In this document: piece by piece, positions 51,595 through 60,996 of the stretch
Position numbering within the stretch: position 1 is the first letter of the stretch
How the letters are laid out: every line of letters begins with the position of its first letter
Assembly: GCA_964627445.1 (NCBI GenBank)
Contig: CAZVJF010000002.1
Coordinates: 186,001-250,000, forward strand
Source of the DNA: Luteibaculum sp964627445
GTDB lineage: Bacteria; Bacteroidota; Bacteroidia; Flavobacteriales_D; Luteibaculaceae
DNA length: 64,000 nt
Reading direction: 5' to 3'
Notes under the pieces: generated by a model
Seen by the model: only the letters and a program-made list of their open reading frames with translations
Told to the model about the DNA's origin: nothing
Databases searched by the model: none
Position numbers and translations under genes: made by a program

Positions 51595-53459
51595 TGGATC
51601 AGTACGATATTATAGTAATAGGTGCTGGACATGCCGGAAATGAGGCAGCCAGCATAGCCGCTACCATGGGGTCCAAGGTACTTTTGGTGACCATGAACCT
51701 AAACACGTTGGGGCAAATGAGCTGCAACCCAGCCATGGGTGGTGTAGCAAAAGGCCAAATTGTAAGAGAAATAGATGCACTGGGTGGGCGCAGTGCCGTG
51801 GTTTCCGACCGCAGTGCCATACAATATCGCATGCTAAACCGCAGCAAAGGGCCAGCTATGTGGAGCCCTCGTAGCCAGAACGATCGCATACAATTTGCTA
51901 CCGCCTGGCGATACGAGCTCGAACAAATAGAAAATCTCCACCTCTATCAAGCCCAAGTAACCGGCCTGGAAATTAAAGGGGAGCAACACTTTGTAGTCAA
52001 CACTACTGGACCCTCTTTCTCTGCTAAAGCCGTCATCCTAACTGCCGGCACATTCCTCAATGCACAAATGCATGTGGGCAGACAAGCAACCGCTGGGGGA
52101 CGTATGGGTGAATCCTCGGCTACCGAAATGAGTGGCAACCTGACCCATTTAGGGTTTAAAACCGAACGCTTAAAAACCGGAACACCACCACGAATTGATG
52201 GGAGAAGCATCGATTACAGCAAAATGACCCGTCAAGATGGTGACCCCGAACCCATACAGTTCTCTTTTTTGAAGCACGACTTCGATAGGCTGCCCCAAGT
52301 GCCGTGTCATATTACCTACACCAACCCCACTGTGCATGAATTATTGGCAGAGGGCTTTGATGAATCCCCAATGTTCAGTGGTGATATTAGCGGAACGGGA
52401 CCACGCTACTGTCCATCTATAGAAGATAAGATCACCCGTTTTGCAGAGCGTACACGCCACCAGATTTTTGTGGAACCCGAAACCCTGTCTTTCTCAGAAG
52501 TCTACCTAAACGGTTTCTCCACCAGTTTGCCCGAACGGGTGCAACGCGAAGCGATCCACCAAATACCTGGTTTGGAAGCAGCACGCATTTTAAAGCCAGG
52601 ATATGCCGTAGAATACGATTTCTTCCAGCCCACCCAGCTTTACCATACCCTTGAAACCAAAGAAGTGCCTAACCTGTACTTTGCGGGACAAGTAAATGGC
52701 ACCACTGGTTACGAAGAAGCAGCTGGTCAGGGTTTAATGGCCGGCATCAATGCACACCTTAAACTGTCTGAACAAGAACCTTTTGTTCTAAAGAGAAACG
52801 AGGCCTATATCGGAGTTCTCATAGATGACCTGGTTACCAAAGGAACCGAAGAACCCTATCGTATGTTTACCTCTCGGTCGGAATACCGTTTGTTACTGCG
52901 TCAGGACAATGCGGACTTCCGGCTCACCCCCCTAGCCCATAAACTAGGCACCATATCCGACTCCCGATTTAAAGACTTTGAAGCCAAATACACTGCCATT
53001 GAAAAATGGAAGACCCTCGTGACCCAAACCTCGGTTGATCCCAAAGAAATGAACCCATATTTGGAAGAAAAAGGTTCCGCACCCATAAATCAAAAAGTAA
53101 AAGCCGAAAAGGTTTTACTCAGGCCACAGGTTCACCTTCCAGAATTGATCCATGCCTCCTCCGATCTAAAACAGCTCCTGGACACTGACCCCGTGAGCAA
53201 TGAAGTCTTAGAATCCTGCGAAATACAGATGAAATACAAAGGTTACCTGGAACGGGAAGCACAACTTGCTTCAAAAACCGAGCGTATGGAGAACCTAAAG
53301 ATTCCCACCTCCACCGACTACTCCAAACTCCACAACCTGTCGACAGAGGCCAAGGAAAAACTAAGTAAAGTACAGCCCCAAACCATAGCACAAGCATCGC
53401 GCATTAGCGGCATCAGCCCTTCGGATATCAGTGTATTGTTAGTACATTTGGGCCGATAG
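51594..53459 (+). CDS. mnmG: tRNA uridine-5-carboxymethylaminomethyl modification enzyme
   Basis: A 621-residue FAD enzyme (GidA) that works with MnmE to modify U34 of tRNAs in the cytoplasm. The FAD-binding IVIGAGHAGNEAA, the GxGxxG-type region, SCNPAMGGVAKG and the C-terminal MnmG helical domain are complete, and the length is normal. The ATG at 51594 overlaps the ybeY stop (TGATG). mnmG is a typical near-origin gene (gidA-gidB-parAB cluster) in many bacteria, and the gene is flanked by two parS-like sites. No MnmE is visible in the window. Confidence 0.97.
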   Translation: MDQYDIIVIGAGHAGNEAASIAATMGSKVLLVTMNLNTLGQMSCNPAMGGVAKGQIVREIDALGGRSAVVSDRSAIQYRMLNRSKGPAMWSPRSQNDRIQFATAWRYELEQIENLHLYQAQVTGLEIKGEQHFVVNTTGPSFSAKAVILTAGTFLNAQMHVGRQATAGGRMGESSATEMSGNLTHLGFKTERLKTGTPPRIDGRSIDYSKMTRQDGDPEPIQFSFLKHDFDRLPQVPCHITYTNPTVHELLAEGFDESPMFSGDISGTGPRYCPSIEDKITRFAERTRHQIFVEPETLSFSEVYLNGFSTSLPERVQREAIHQIPGLEAARILKPGYAVEYDFFQPTQLYHTLETKEVPNLYFAGQVNGTTGYEEAAGQGLMAGINAHLKLSEQEPFVLKRNEAYIGVLIDDLVTKGTEEPYRMFTSRSEYRLLLRQDNADFRLTPLAHKLGTISDSRFKDFEAKYTAIEKWKTLVTQTSVDPKEMNPYLEEKGSAPINQKVKAEKVLLRPQVHLPELIHASSDLKQLLDTDPVSNEVLESCEIQMKYKGYLEREAQLASKTERMENLKIPTSTDYSKLHNLSTEAKEKLSKVQPQTIAQASRISGISPSDISVLLVHLGR

Positions 53460-53473
53460 TTCCACGTGAAACA
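53458..53473. promoter_or_regulatory. Second parS-like site (one mismatch)
   Basis: AGTTCCACGTGAAACA differs from TGTTNCACGTGAAACA only at the first base. It exactly fills the gap between the mnmG stop and the next gene's ATG. Confidence 0.72.
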
Positions 53474-54345
53474 TGCAGTGTCCTTTATGTAAATCGGAGC
53501 ACATTCAACCCCTGCTCCAGTCCAAAGATTTTGCCAACTCCAAAGAAGCCTTCGAGGTATACCAATGCCAAAACTGCCACAACGCCTTTACCTCAAATGC
53601 GCCAACCGCTGCCGATATTGGTCCCTACTACCAACACGATGACTACATCAGTCATACCGAAACCAACAAGGGATTTATCAATAACCTCTACCTAAAGGCT
53701 AGAAATTACAACCTGGAGAAGAAAACAAAGCTTATTCAGCGTTATTCCTCTGATAATCAACTACTTGATTATGGATGTGGCGCAGGAGCCTTTGCTTCCT
53801 TTGCCCAAGAAAAGGGCTATAAAACCACTGGGCTGGATGTAGCTCCAGAAGCCATAGCGGCCGCTAAAAAGAAAGGGGTTGATGCGTTCCACATGGAACA
53901 TTTAACCCAACTGCCTGATAATGCTTTTGGTGTTATTACACTATGGCACGTTCTTGAGCATGTCCACGATATTCATGAAACCTTACAACACCTACATCGT
54001 GTTTGTAAACAGGGTGGACATATCTTTATTGCGGTTCCCAACATTACCGCTTACGATGCAAAGTTCTATGGTAGGCACTGGGCCGCTTTAGATCTACCCA
54101 GACACCTTTACCATTTTACTCCAAAGGGGCTACCCCCTTTTGTGAGCAATTTTGGATTTGAGATTCAAGGGCAACATCCTATGCCTTTAGACGCATATTA
54201 TGTATCCTTGCTTTCGGAGAAATACAAAGCATCCCTTCCCAAACCGCTTCAAATGATGCGCGCCGGAATGGTCGCTACCGTCTCCAACCTAAAAAAGCAA
54301 TCCCAAAATCAATCTTCCATAATCTATGTCTTTACTAAACGTTAG
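53473..54345 (+). CDS. Zinc-ribbon class I methyltransferase
   Basis: A 290-residue protein. An N-terminal zinc ribbon (C3, C6, C32, C35) is followed by a Rossmann methyltransferase domain (about 85-290) with motif I LLDYGCGAGAF, the acidic Asp in TTGLDVAPEA, and the WHVLEH catalytic-region motif. The domain order resembles tRNA- or sugar-nucleotide-type methyltransferases annotated as 'class I SAM-dependent methyltransferase'; the substrate is unknown. Its ATG overlaps the parS-like site and its 3' end overlaps the aldehyde dehydrogenase gene by 20 bases. Confidence 0.83.
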   Translation: MQCPLCKSEHIQPLLQSKDFANSKEAFEVYQCQNCHNAFTSNAPTAADIGPYYQHDDYISHTETNKGFINNLYLKARNYNLEKKTKLIQRYSSDNQLLDYGCGAGAFASFAQEKGYKTTGLDVAPEAIAAAKKKGVDAFHMEHLTQLPDNAFGVITLWHVLEHVHDIHETLQHLHRVCKQGGHIFIAVPNITAYDAKFYGRHWAALDLPRHLYHFTPKGLPPFVSNFGFEIQGQHPMPLDAYYVSLLSEKYKASLPKPLQMMRAGMVATVSNLKKQSQNQSSIIYVFTKR

Positions 54346-55861
54346 CGAGATTCTCAACAAACTCGGAATTGAAAATTCCAATGCCGGCACTTGGATTGGG
54401 TCTCAATCCCTTTCGAACAACAACACCATAACCAGCACCTCTCCAGTTGACGCGAAAACCATAGGAACGGTGAGCGTAACTACCCCCGAAGAATACGATA
54501 AGGTGGTAACCACAGCCAACGAAGCACAAGCAGCCTGGCAAAAATTTACCGCTCCTCAACGTGGTGAAATTGTACGACAGTACGGCAACATCTTACGCGA
54601 ATACAAGCAAGAGCTTGGTGCGTTGGTGTCGTACGAGATGGGTAAATCCTTCCAGGAAGGCCTGGGCGAAGTACAAGAGATGATCGATATCTGCGATTTT
54701 GCTGTCGGTCTATCACGTCAGTTATACGGTTTAACCATGCACTCCGAAAGACCCAACCACCGGATGTACGAGCAGTGGCATCCCCTCGGTGTTGTGGGTA
54801 TTATTTCTGCCTTTAACTTCCCTGTAGCGGTATGGTCCTGGAATACCGCTTTGGCATGGGTATGCGGAAATACCACCATTTGGAAACCCTCTGAAAAAAC
54901 TCCACTTACCGCAGTGGCTTGCCAAAAACTATTTAATGAAGTAGCCCAAGCCAATGACCTACCTGATGGAATATCCTGCATTATTAATGGAGACTATCAG
55001 GTGGGTGAATTGATGACCCAAGATAAGCGCGTACCCCTTATCTCTGCCACAGGAAGTACCCGCATGGGTAGAACCGTAGGACAGACTGTTGCCGCTCGCT
55101 TTGGTAAAACCATCTTGGAATTAGGCGGAAACAACGCACTAATCGTTACCAAACATGCCCAAATGAAAACCGCCATCCTGGCTACCGTATTTGGAGCTAC
55201 CGGTACCTGCGGTCAACGTTGTACCTCTACAAGAAGGCTATTGGTAAATGAAGATTTAATCGATTCTTTCACCCAATCGTTACAACAAGCGTATAGCAAG
55301 CTTTCTATTGGTAATCCGCTAGATAGCAAAAACCATGTGGGTCCGCTTATTGATGAAGATGCAGTAAAGCTTTATTTAGAAACTTTAGATAAACTAAATG
55401 CAGCGGGTGCAGAAGCCATAGTGCCTGGAGGCCAAATTACCGAAGGTGTGGACTCTAATTGCTATGTAAAGCCTTGTATTTATAGGGTAGATAAAAACCA
55501 CGAAATAACCCATACCGAGGTTTTCGCTCCTGTTCTTTACGTGATGCCCTTCTCTACCTTAGAGGAAGCTATAGAAATACAGAATGGAGTTCCTCAAGGA
55601 TTGAGTTCTGCCATATTCTCCGACAACCTAAAAGAAACCGAATACTTCCTTTCCCACGTAGGTAGTGACTGCGGTATTGCCAATGTAAACATCGGTACCA
55701 GTGGAGCAGAAATTGGAGGTGCCTTTGGTGGAGAAAAAGAAACCGGTGGAGGCCGCGAATCGGGTTCCGATGCATGGAAAGGATACATGCGCAGACAAAC
55801 CAATACCATAAACTATTCTGATGACTTACCTTTGGCTCAAGGAATAGAATTTAATATTTAA
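54326..55861 (+). CDS. ALDH7-type aldehyde dehydrogenase (piperideine-6-carboxylate/antiquitin-like)
   Basis: A 511-residue NAD(P)-dependent dehydrogenase. The signature ELGGNNA with catalytic Glu, the nucleophile region FGATGTCGQRCTSTRRL with the catalytic Cys, and the ALDH7-specific GGAFGGEKETGGGRE segment are present. Antiquitin-type enzymes oxidise alpha-aminoadipic semialdehyde/piperideine-6-carboxylate in lysine breakdown; the sub-class assignment is by motif. Other lysine-degradation genes are not in the window. Confidence 0.9.
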   Translation: MSLLNVSEILNKLGIENSNAGTWIGSQSLSNNNTITSTSPVDAKTIGTVSVTTPEEYDKVVTTANEAQAAWQKFTAPQRGEIVRQYGNILREYKQELGALVSYEMGKSFQEGLGEVQEMIDICDFAVGLSRQLYGLTMHSERPNHRMYEQWHPLGVVGIISAFNFPVAVWSWNTALAWVCGNTTIWKPSEKTPLTAVACQKLFNEVAQANDLPDGISCIINGDYQVGELMTQDKRVPLISATGSTRMGRTVGQTVAARFGKTILELGGNNALIVTKHAQMKTAILATVFGATGTCGQRCTSTRRLLVNEDLIDSFTQSLQQAYSKLSIGNPLDSKNHVGPLIDEDAVKLYLETLDKLNAAGAEAIVPGGQITEGVDSNCYVKPCIYRVDKNHEITHTEVFAPVLYVMPFSTLEEAIEIQNGVPQGLSSAIFSDNLKETEYFLSHVGSDCGIANVNIGTSGAEIGGAFGGEKETGGGRESGSDAWKGYMRRQTNTINYSDDLPLAQGIEFNI

Positions 55862-55869
55862 TACACCAT

Positions 55870-57069
55870 ATGCTAAAGCAAACCATCATAGCCCTATCCG
55901 TTGCGGTAGGGCTTTTTTCGTGCCAGTCCGAAAACAAAAACAACAACCTCCAGCCAGGATCATATACCCTGAGCATGGATTTGGGTTCGGTGCAACTGGA
56001 TATTCCAGTAACCTATGGAACCCAAAAATTAACCATTCACAATGGTGCAGAGAGCATCCATGTTCCCCTCTCGGTTTCTTACGACAGCATCTACGCCCGG
56101 TTTCCTGTTTTTGATGCAGGATTGGCATTACAAAGCAAGGCAGATACATTGGCAGAAGGTGCTTATATCAAATACTATAAGGACAACTACCGCATACCTG
56201 TACGCATCCACCCCCCTAGTAAAAAAGTAGTGCTGGATGAAGCCCCAAACTATACCGAAGCCTACCAGGTAACATTTTCACCCAACAGCGAAGATGCATA
56301 TCCAGCCAAAGGTTTGTTTTCTTTTCGCCAAGATGGATCGGCTTACGGAACATTTACCACTGAAACTGGCGATTACCGATATCTATTTGGCCATCACAGC
56401 GACAGCACTTTCCAACTCAATACCTTTGATGGTAGCCATGCTTTTGTATTTACCGGAAAGCTGAAAAATGACTCTATCGTAGCAGGAATGTTCTATTCTG
56501 GAACGCACTGGAAAGAACCGTGGGTAGGAGTTAGAAATGCAGATTATGAACTTACAGCACCCGATTCCTTAAGTAAAGTAAACAACCCGGTTACCTTCTC
56601 TTTCCTGAATACAGATTCTACCCTTTTTACTTTTAATGAAGAAAGCTATAAGGACACGGCTGTAATCATTCAAATACTCGGTTCCTGGTGCCCCAACTGC
56701 TTGGATGAAACCCAGTTCCTCTCACAACTTCAGAAAGATTACGAAGACCAACCTTTACAGATTATCGGTATTGCTTTTGAGAGTAAAACAGACTTTAATT
56801 ACTACCAGAAACAAATTGCCCGATTAAAAGAAAAAACGGGTATCTCCTACCCTGTCCTATTGGGCGGTAAAGCATCGAAGCAATTGGCGAGTGATACCCT
56901 AACTTTTGTGGATGAGATAAAGAGTTTTCCCACCACTATTTTCTTGGATAAAAACCACGAAGTGCGCAGAATACACACGGGTTTTTACGGCCCCGGAACG
57001 GGTGACTATTACACCCGCTTTTCCGAAAAGACCTATTTGCTATTGGATAAGATTTTTGGGCAGGAATAA
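55870..57069 (+). CDS. TlpA-like thioredoxin-fold lipoprotein
   Basis: A 399-residue lipoprotein (lipobox FSC, C18) with a beta-rich N-terminal half (about 20-240) and a C-terminal thioredoxin/TlpA domain (about 250-399) with the redox motif WCPNC and the cis-Pro segment FPTTIFLD. Such periplasmic TlpA proteins reduce disulfides, for example in cytochrome maturation or cell-surface protein repair. The beta N-domain is a common Bacteroidota arrangement ('TlpA disulfide reductase, DUF4369-like'). It starts nine bases after the ALDH gene stop and converges on the M28 peptidase with a 3-base gap. Confidence 0.87.
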   Translation: MLKQTIIALSVAVGLFSCQSENKNNNLQPGSYTLSMDLGSVQLDIPVTYGTQKLTIHNGAESIHVPLSVSYDSIYARFPVFDAGLALQSKADTLAEGAYIKYYKDNYRIPVRIHPPSKKVVLDEAPNYTEAYQVTFSPNSEDAYPAKGLFSFRQDGSAYGTFTTETGDYRYLFGHHSDSTFQLNTFDGSHAFVFTGKLKNDSIVAGMFYSGTHWKEPWVGVRNADYELTAPDSLSKVNNPVTFSFLNTDSTLFTFNEESYKDTAVIIQILGSWCPNCLDETQFLSQLQKDYEDQPLQIIGIAFESKTDFNYYQKQIARLKEKTGISYPVLLGGKASKQLASDTLTFVDEIKSFPTTIFLDKNHEVRRIHTGFYGPGTGDYYTRFSEKTYLLLDKIFGQE

Positions 57070-57072
57070 GCA

Positions 57073-58593
57073 TTACTGCTTATCCACCACGATACGTTTT
57101 TTGCGGTTGGCCAATTCCCAAGCCGTTCTGAAGATGAGTTGATCGATCTTTGCCATTTTCTGGTAATTGATCTTCTCTTCGGTATCGGTGCTTTTATGGT
57201 AATCGGGATGCGTACCGTTAAAGAAGAAAGCTACGGGTATACCGTTCTTTGCAAAGTTGTAGTGGTCCGATCTGTAATAGAAACGGTTCGGATCATCGGG
57301 ATCATCAAAGCGGTAATCCAAATCTAACTTCACGCTTTTTTTGTTCTCCTTCTCGTTAATCTCCTTTAGCTCAGAGCTTAACATCTCTGAGCCGATTACG
57401 TACACATAATCCGGATTTCCATCGTGCTCAATATCCACACGACCTACCATATCGATATTGAGATTAGCTACGGTATTCTCTAAAGGGAATTGTGGATGAT
57501 CGGTATAGTATTCACTTCCCAACAATCCCTTCTCCTCGCCACTTACACACATAAACAAAATGCTTCTAGCGGGAGGATTACCCGCATCGCGTGCTTTGGC
57601 AAAAGCCTCTGCTATCTCTAACACAGAAACTGTTCCACTGCCATCATCATCCGCTCCGTTGAAAATAAGACTATCGCGCATGCCTAAATGATCGTAATGT
57701 GCGGTAATCACAATATGCTCCTCAGGTTTAGAGGCACCCTTAATGTAGCCCAAAACGTTGCTAGACGAGCCTTTTTCGCTTTTATTGGTATAGCTTAGCG
57801 AAGCTGTATTGGTTTCTAGCTTATCCCCCGCTTTTAAGCCGTCCAAATCCGCTAGCGTTATGTTAAGCAGAGCAGCTCCAGTGGAATCTCCTACCATAAC
57901 ATAAGGTGCTTTAATGGTGGCATCTTGTTCCAACAGTTTTACCCGAGTACGCATCAAGTATCTGCTATAACGAGACAACACCGATTTCAACTCAGGATTG
58001 ATTTCAATAATTGCCTTTGCACCCTGCTTTCTTGCTTCCTCTATTTTCTTTAGCGGATTTCTACTCCACTCAGTCGGACGTGTTGTGCCCGACAGCACAT
58101 ACGCACCATCTTCACGAGTGGGCTCACCACTTTTAATCACCACGACCTTACCCGCTACAGGCGTTTGACTGTAATCGTCATACAAAGAGTCCACAATACC
58201 GTAACCACAATACACAACCTCATTGAAGCGTATTTTCTGGCTAGTAACATCCCCCAAATACAACAGGTTTTTTGGAAAGACATACTCCAGCCCCTCGAAA
58301 GCCAGCGATACTTCGGCAGGCTCTACTAAATCTATATCAAAGGTTTGGATATAACCGGTGTCGTTTACCGCAGGCAGCAAGCCTATACGTTTAAAATGGC
58401 TCCGGATGTAATCTGCGGCCAAGCGTTGACCCCGCTTACCGGTTTCTCTGCCTTCTAGCGAATCCGAAGCGATAACCTTGAGGTGTGTCTCTAAATCTTC
58501 GGCCTTAATTGTTTTTTGATAGGTTTCTTTGTTTTGGGCAACCAAACCCAATGCCATGGAAAAACCCACAACACCCAAGAATAACTCTTTCAT
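57073..58593 (-). CDS. Secreted M28-family aminopeptidase with PA domain
   Basis: A 506-residue exported zinc peptidase. A signal peptide (1-20, GLVAQ) is followed by a protease-associated domain (about 130-260) inserted before the M28 catalytic part. The zinc ligands are visible: H in ITAHYDH, D in ADDDGSG, E in SGEEKGLLGSEYY, D in NIDMVG and the last His in NGTHPDYH. It cleaves N-terminal residues in the periplasm or outside. The start is the ATG at 58593; rpiB follows its start by six bases on the same strand. Confidence 0.9.
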   Translation of the reverse strand: MKELFLGVVGFSMALGLVAQNKETYQKTIKAEDLETHLKVIASDSLEGRETGKRGQRLAADYIRSHFKRIGLLPAVNDTGYIQTFDIDLVEPAEVSLAFEGLEYVFPKNLLYLGDVTSQKIRFNEVVYCGYGIVDSLYDDYSQTPVAGKVVVIKSGEPTREDGAYVLSGTTRPTEWSRNPLKKIEEARKQGAKAIIEINPELKSVLSRYSRYLMRTRVKLLEQDATIKAPYVMVGDSTGAALLNITLADLDGLKAGDKLETNTASLSYTNKSEKGSSSNVLGYIKGASKPEEHIVITAHYDHLGMRDSLIFNGADDDGSGTVSVLEIAEAFAKARDAGNPPARSILFMCVSGEEKGLLGSEYYTDHPQFPLENTVANLNIDMVGRVDIEHDGNPDYVYVIGSEMLSSELKEINEKENKKSVKLDLDYRFDDPDDPNRFYYRSDHYNFAKNGIPVAFFFNGTHPDYHKSTDTEEKINYQKMAKIDQLIFRTAWELANRKKRIVVDKQ

Positions 58594-58599
58594 TTTGCT

Positions 58600-59022
58600 T
58601 TACTCTATTTTGTTTACTCTACGCTCGTGCCTACCTCCCTCAAACTCTGTGTTTAAGAAGGTTTCAATACAGGCTTTGGCGGTTTCTTCATCAATAAACC
58701 GTGCCGGAAGTACTAGAATATTAGCATTGTTATGCTGCCTTGCTAGCGCAGCCAATTCTTTATCCCAGCAAATTGCAGCGCGTATACCCTTGTGCTTGTT
58801 TGCAGCAATTGCAATTCCGTTTCCAGAACCACACATTAATATTCCCAGACTTCCCTCCTTTTCCTGCACCTTAGCACAAACTGCTTTGGCAAAATCGGGG
58901 TAGTCTACACTATCATCCGCATCGGTACCGACATTTAACGTTTCTATACCTTTTGTGGATAACCAGGATAACAGATTGATTTTTAATGCTGTAGCAGCAT
59001 GATCATTACCGATAACTAACAT
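58600..59022 (-). CDS. rpiB: Ribose-5-phosphate isomerase B
   Basis: A 140-residue RpiB that interconverts ribose-5-phosphate and ribulose-5-phosphate. The IGNDHAA segment, CGSGNGIAIAANK (catalytic Cys) and the R..HN..NILVLPARF region are conserved. I chose the ATG at 59022; an in-frame GTG three codons upstream is less likely. It lies six bases from the M28 peptidase gene on the same strand. Confidence 0.93.
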   Translation of the reverse strand: MLVIGNDHAATALKINLLSWLSTKGIETLNVGTDADDSVDYPDFAKAVCAKVQEKEGSLGILMCGSGNGIAIAANKHKGIRAAICWDKELAALARQHNNANILVLPARFIDEETAKACIETFLNTEFEGGRHERRVNKIE

Positions 59023-59360
59023 GAAATGCACATATTTTTTTACAACCGTTGCGAAGTAACGTCAATCTCGATAAAAAACATGGAAAACCTGTTGAATGCA
59101 CATTCATTTTCGTTGAATATCTTCCAACAAACAGATTTGTTTTCCATGAAACACTTTCCCTTACGAATTTCGTTCTACAAATAAGACACAATTTATCCGA
59201 CCAAAATCACCACTTTCACAAACAGCATTAACCCGTACCTTTCGGACAAAACTATTAACAACACCCTTTACAACCGAAAACGCTATATCCTTTAAAAAAC
59301 TGACAACGAAGACTTTACTCCAAAATATTCCGTTAATATCCTCTTAACAACATCTTTACT
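59023..59360. other. 338-base AT-rich divergent intergenic region
   Basis: It separates rpiB from the MORN-repeat gene and holds no convincing reading frame. The 59079-59148 part has a long inverted repeat. Near the right end TTACTTTG (59356-59363) is one base from the -7 consensus but overlaps the TTG start proposed for the MORN gene. Confidence 0.6.
59079..59148. promoter_or_regulatory. Long-range inverted repeat / structured element
   Basis: CATGGAAAAC (59079-59088) is perfectly complementary to GTTTTCCATG (59139-59148). CTGTT (59089-59093) pairs with AACAG (59130-59134) inside it. GAAT/ATTC (59094-59105) and GTTG/CAAC (59112-59128) could form two short inner hairpins. It may be a structured RNA or a DNA site; strand unknown. 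Confidence 0.4.
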
Positions 59361-60971
59361 TTGCAAGGCCAAAATCCAACATACCCAGTTACTAACAGAA
59401 CTAACACCCTAACAATAGGGAACCTACAACAACATAAAATTTCTTTTTTTTTAGTAGTAATAATATGGGTTGTTAATATCTGTAGTATCCAAGCACAAGA
59501 AGGCATTAAAGAGAATGGATACAACAAGATTTATTACGACAATGGCCAGCTCGCCAGCGAGGGTTTTTCAAAAGACGGCAAACCCAATGGATACTGGAAA
59601 ACCTACTACCCCAACGGCAATTTAAAAACCGAGGGAAACCGCGAAGGCTATCAACTCTCTGGCATTTGGAAATTTTATAACCAGGAAGGCGAATTAACGC
59701 AGGAAATAACGTACAGCGAGGGCAAAAAGAATGGCCCTACCCGCAAGTACGATGAACAAGGCAGGTTGCGCGAAAAAATTCCCTACCAAAAAGATACCAT
59801 CCAGGGCACCGTAGAAAGCTATTATGCCAACGGAGAATACCGCAAAAAAACACCGTATGTGGCAGGCATGAAAAATGGCGAAGAGCGCATTTATGAGGAA
59901 GATGGCCGTGTAATATGGCTGGTGCGCTACGAAAAAAATGCGGTGATAAATCGTGAAGCGATTAACCGTTATGCTGGCGATGGCGAAAAAACAGGACTGT
60001 GGATTACCTTCCACCCCAACGAAGTAAAAAAGTTAGAAGGAAATTACGTCAACGGCCAACGCAACGGTATTTGGAAAGAATACGATGAAAAAGGGAAATT
60101 GCTGAACATATACGAGTACAAAGACGGCCAATTAGCCGATAACGAGACCGCTCTTAACGTAATAGACCAAGAGAAGTACTATTACCCCAACGGACAGGTA
60201 AAACGCGTAGAAACGCGCCAAGGGAACAAACGGCAGGGTTTTACCAAGACCTACGACAAGGACGGAAACCTCATTCTCTCGCAAATATTTAGAAACGATA
60301 CACTCGTAGCTGAAGGAAACCAGAACAACGAAGGCAAAAACGTGGGCTTGTGGAAGTACTATTGGCCTAATGGAAACTTGAAATCTACAGGGAATTATAA
60401 AAACGGATTAAAAGATGGTGCCTGGAAATACTACTTCCGGAATGGAGAACTGGAGCAGGAAGGATTTTGGAAATCGGGCAAGCTAGATGGCGAATGGATA
60501 TGGTACTTTAAAGACGGCAAAAAGCGCTGCATTATGCACTTTGAAGACGGTGTAGAAGAGGGCGACTATATAGAGTGGGACCAGTATAACTACGTGGTGG
60601 CAGAGGGCGAATACAAGGAAGGCTATCGCGTGGGTAAATGGCTCATGAGCGGAGGCGATTACATTGGCCGGGGAAAATACCGCGATGGCCTAAAAGACGG
60701 GGAGTGGGTGTACTACTACTACGAAGAAGAACCGGAAAGCCTAATTTTTAGAGGAGAATACCAGGATGGCGAACCCGATGGACGACATACGTATTACTAC
60801 CAACAAAACATTCCACGCTACATCCACGAATACAAAGCCGGCTTAAAAAATGGAACCTTTGTGTGGTTTTTCGAGGATGGCGCAGAGCAATACCGCATTA
60901 CTTACGAGCTAGACGAAATTAAAAGCGTAAACGGCATTCCCTTTCGCGATATCGATAACCTTGTAGAGTAA
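59361..60971 (+). CDS. MORN-repeat protein of the YwqK antitoxin-like family
   Basis: A 536-residue exported protein with many MORN_2 repeats (about 45-530) of the type xYYPNGNLKTEGxYxxGxxxGxWxxY, a family labelled 'toxin-antitoxin system YwqK family antitoxin' in databases. No partner toxin is visible. A hydrophobic segment (about 27-45, ISFFLVVIIWVVNICSIQAQ) looks like a signal peptide. The start is uncertain: no ATG or GTG occurs upstream of it; TTG at 59361 gives a 26-residue leader, and rarer codons such as ATT are possible. Confidence 0.8.
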   Translation: MQGQNPTYPVTNRTNTLTIGNLQQHKISFFLVVIIWVVNICSIQAQEGIKENGYNKIYYDNGQLASEGFSKDGKPNGYWKTYYPNGNLKTEGNREGYQLSGIWKFYNQEGELTQEITYSEGKKNGPTRKYDEQGRLREKIPYQKDTIQGTVESYYANGEYRKKTPYVAGMKNGEERIYEEDGRVIWLVRYEKNAVINREAINRYAGDGEKTGLWITFHPNEVKKLEGNYVNGQRNGIWKEYDEKGKLLNIYEYKDGQLADNETALNVIDQEKYYYPNGQVKRVETRQGNKRQGFTKTYDKDGNLILSQIFRNDTLVAEGNQNNEGKNVGLWKYYWPNGNLKSTGNYKNGLKDGAWKYYFRNGELEQEGFWKSGKLDGEWIWYFKDGKKRCIMHFEDGVEEGDYIEWDQYNYVVAEGEYKEGYRVGKWLMSGGDYIGRGKYRDGLKDGEWVYYYYEEEPESLIFRGEYQDGEPDGRHTYYYQQNIPRYIHEYKAGLKNGTFVWFFEDGAEQYRITYELDEIKSVNGIPFRDIDNLVE

Positions 60972-60996
60972 GCTTAGTGGTTTGGCTGGATACGGT

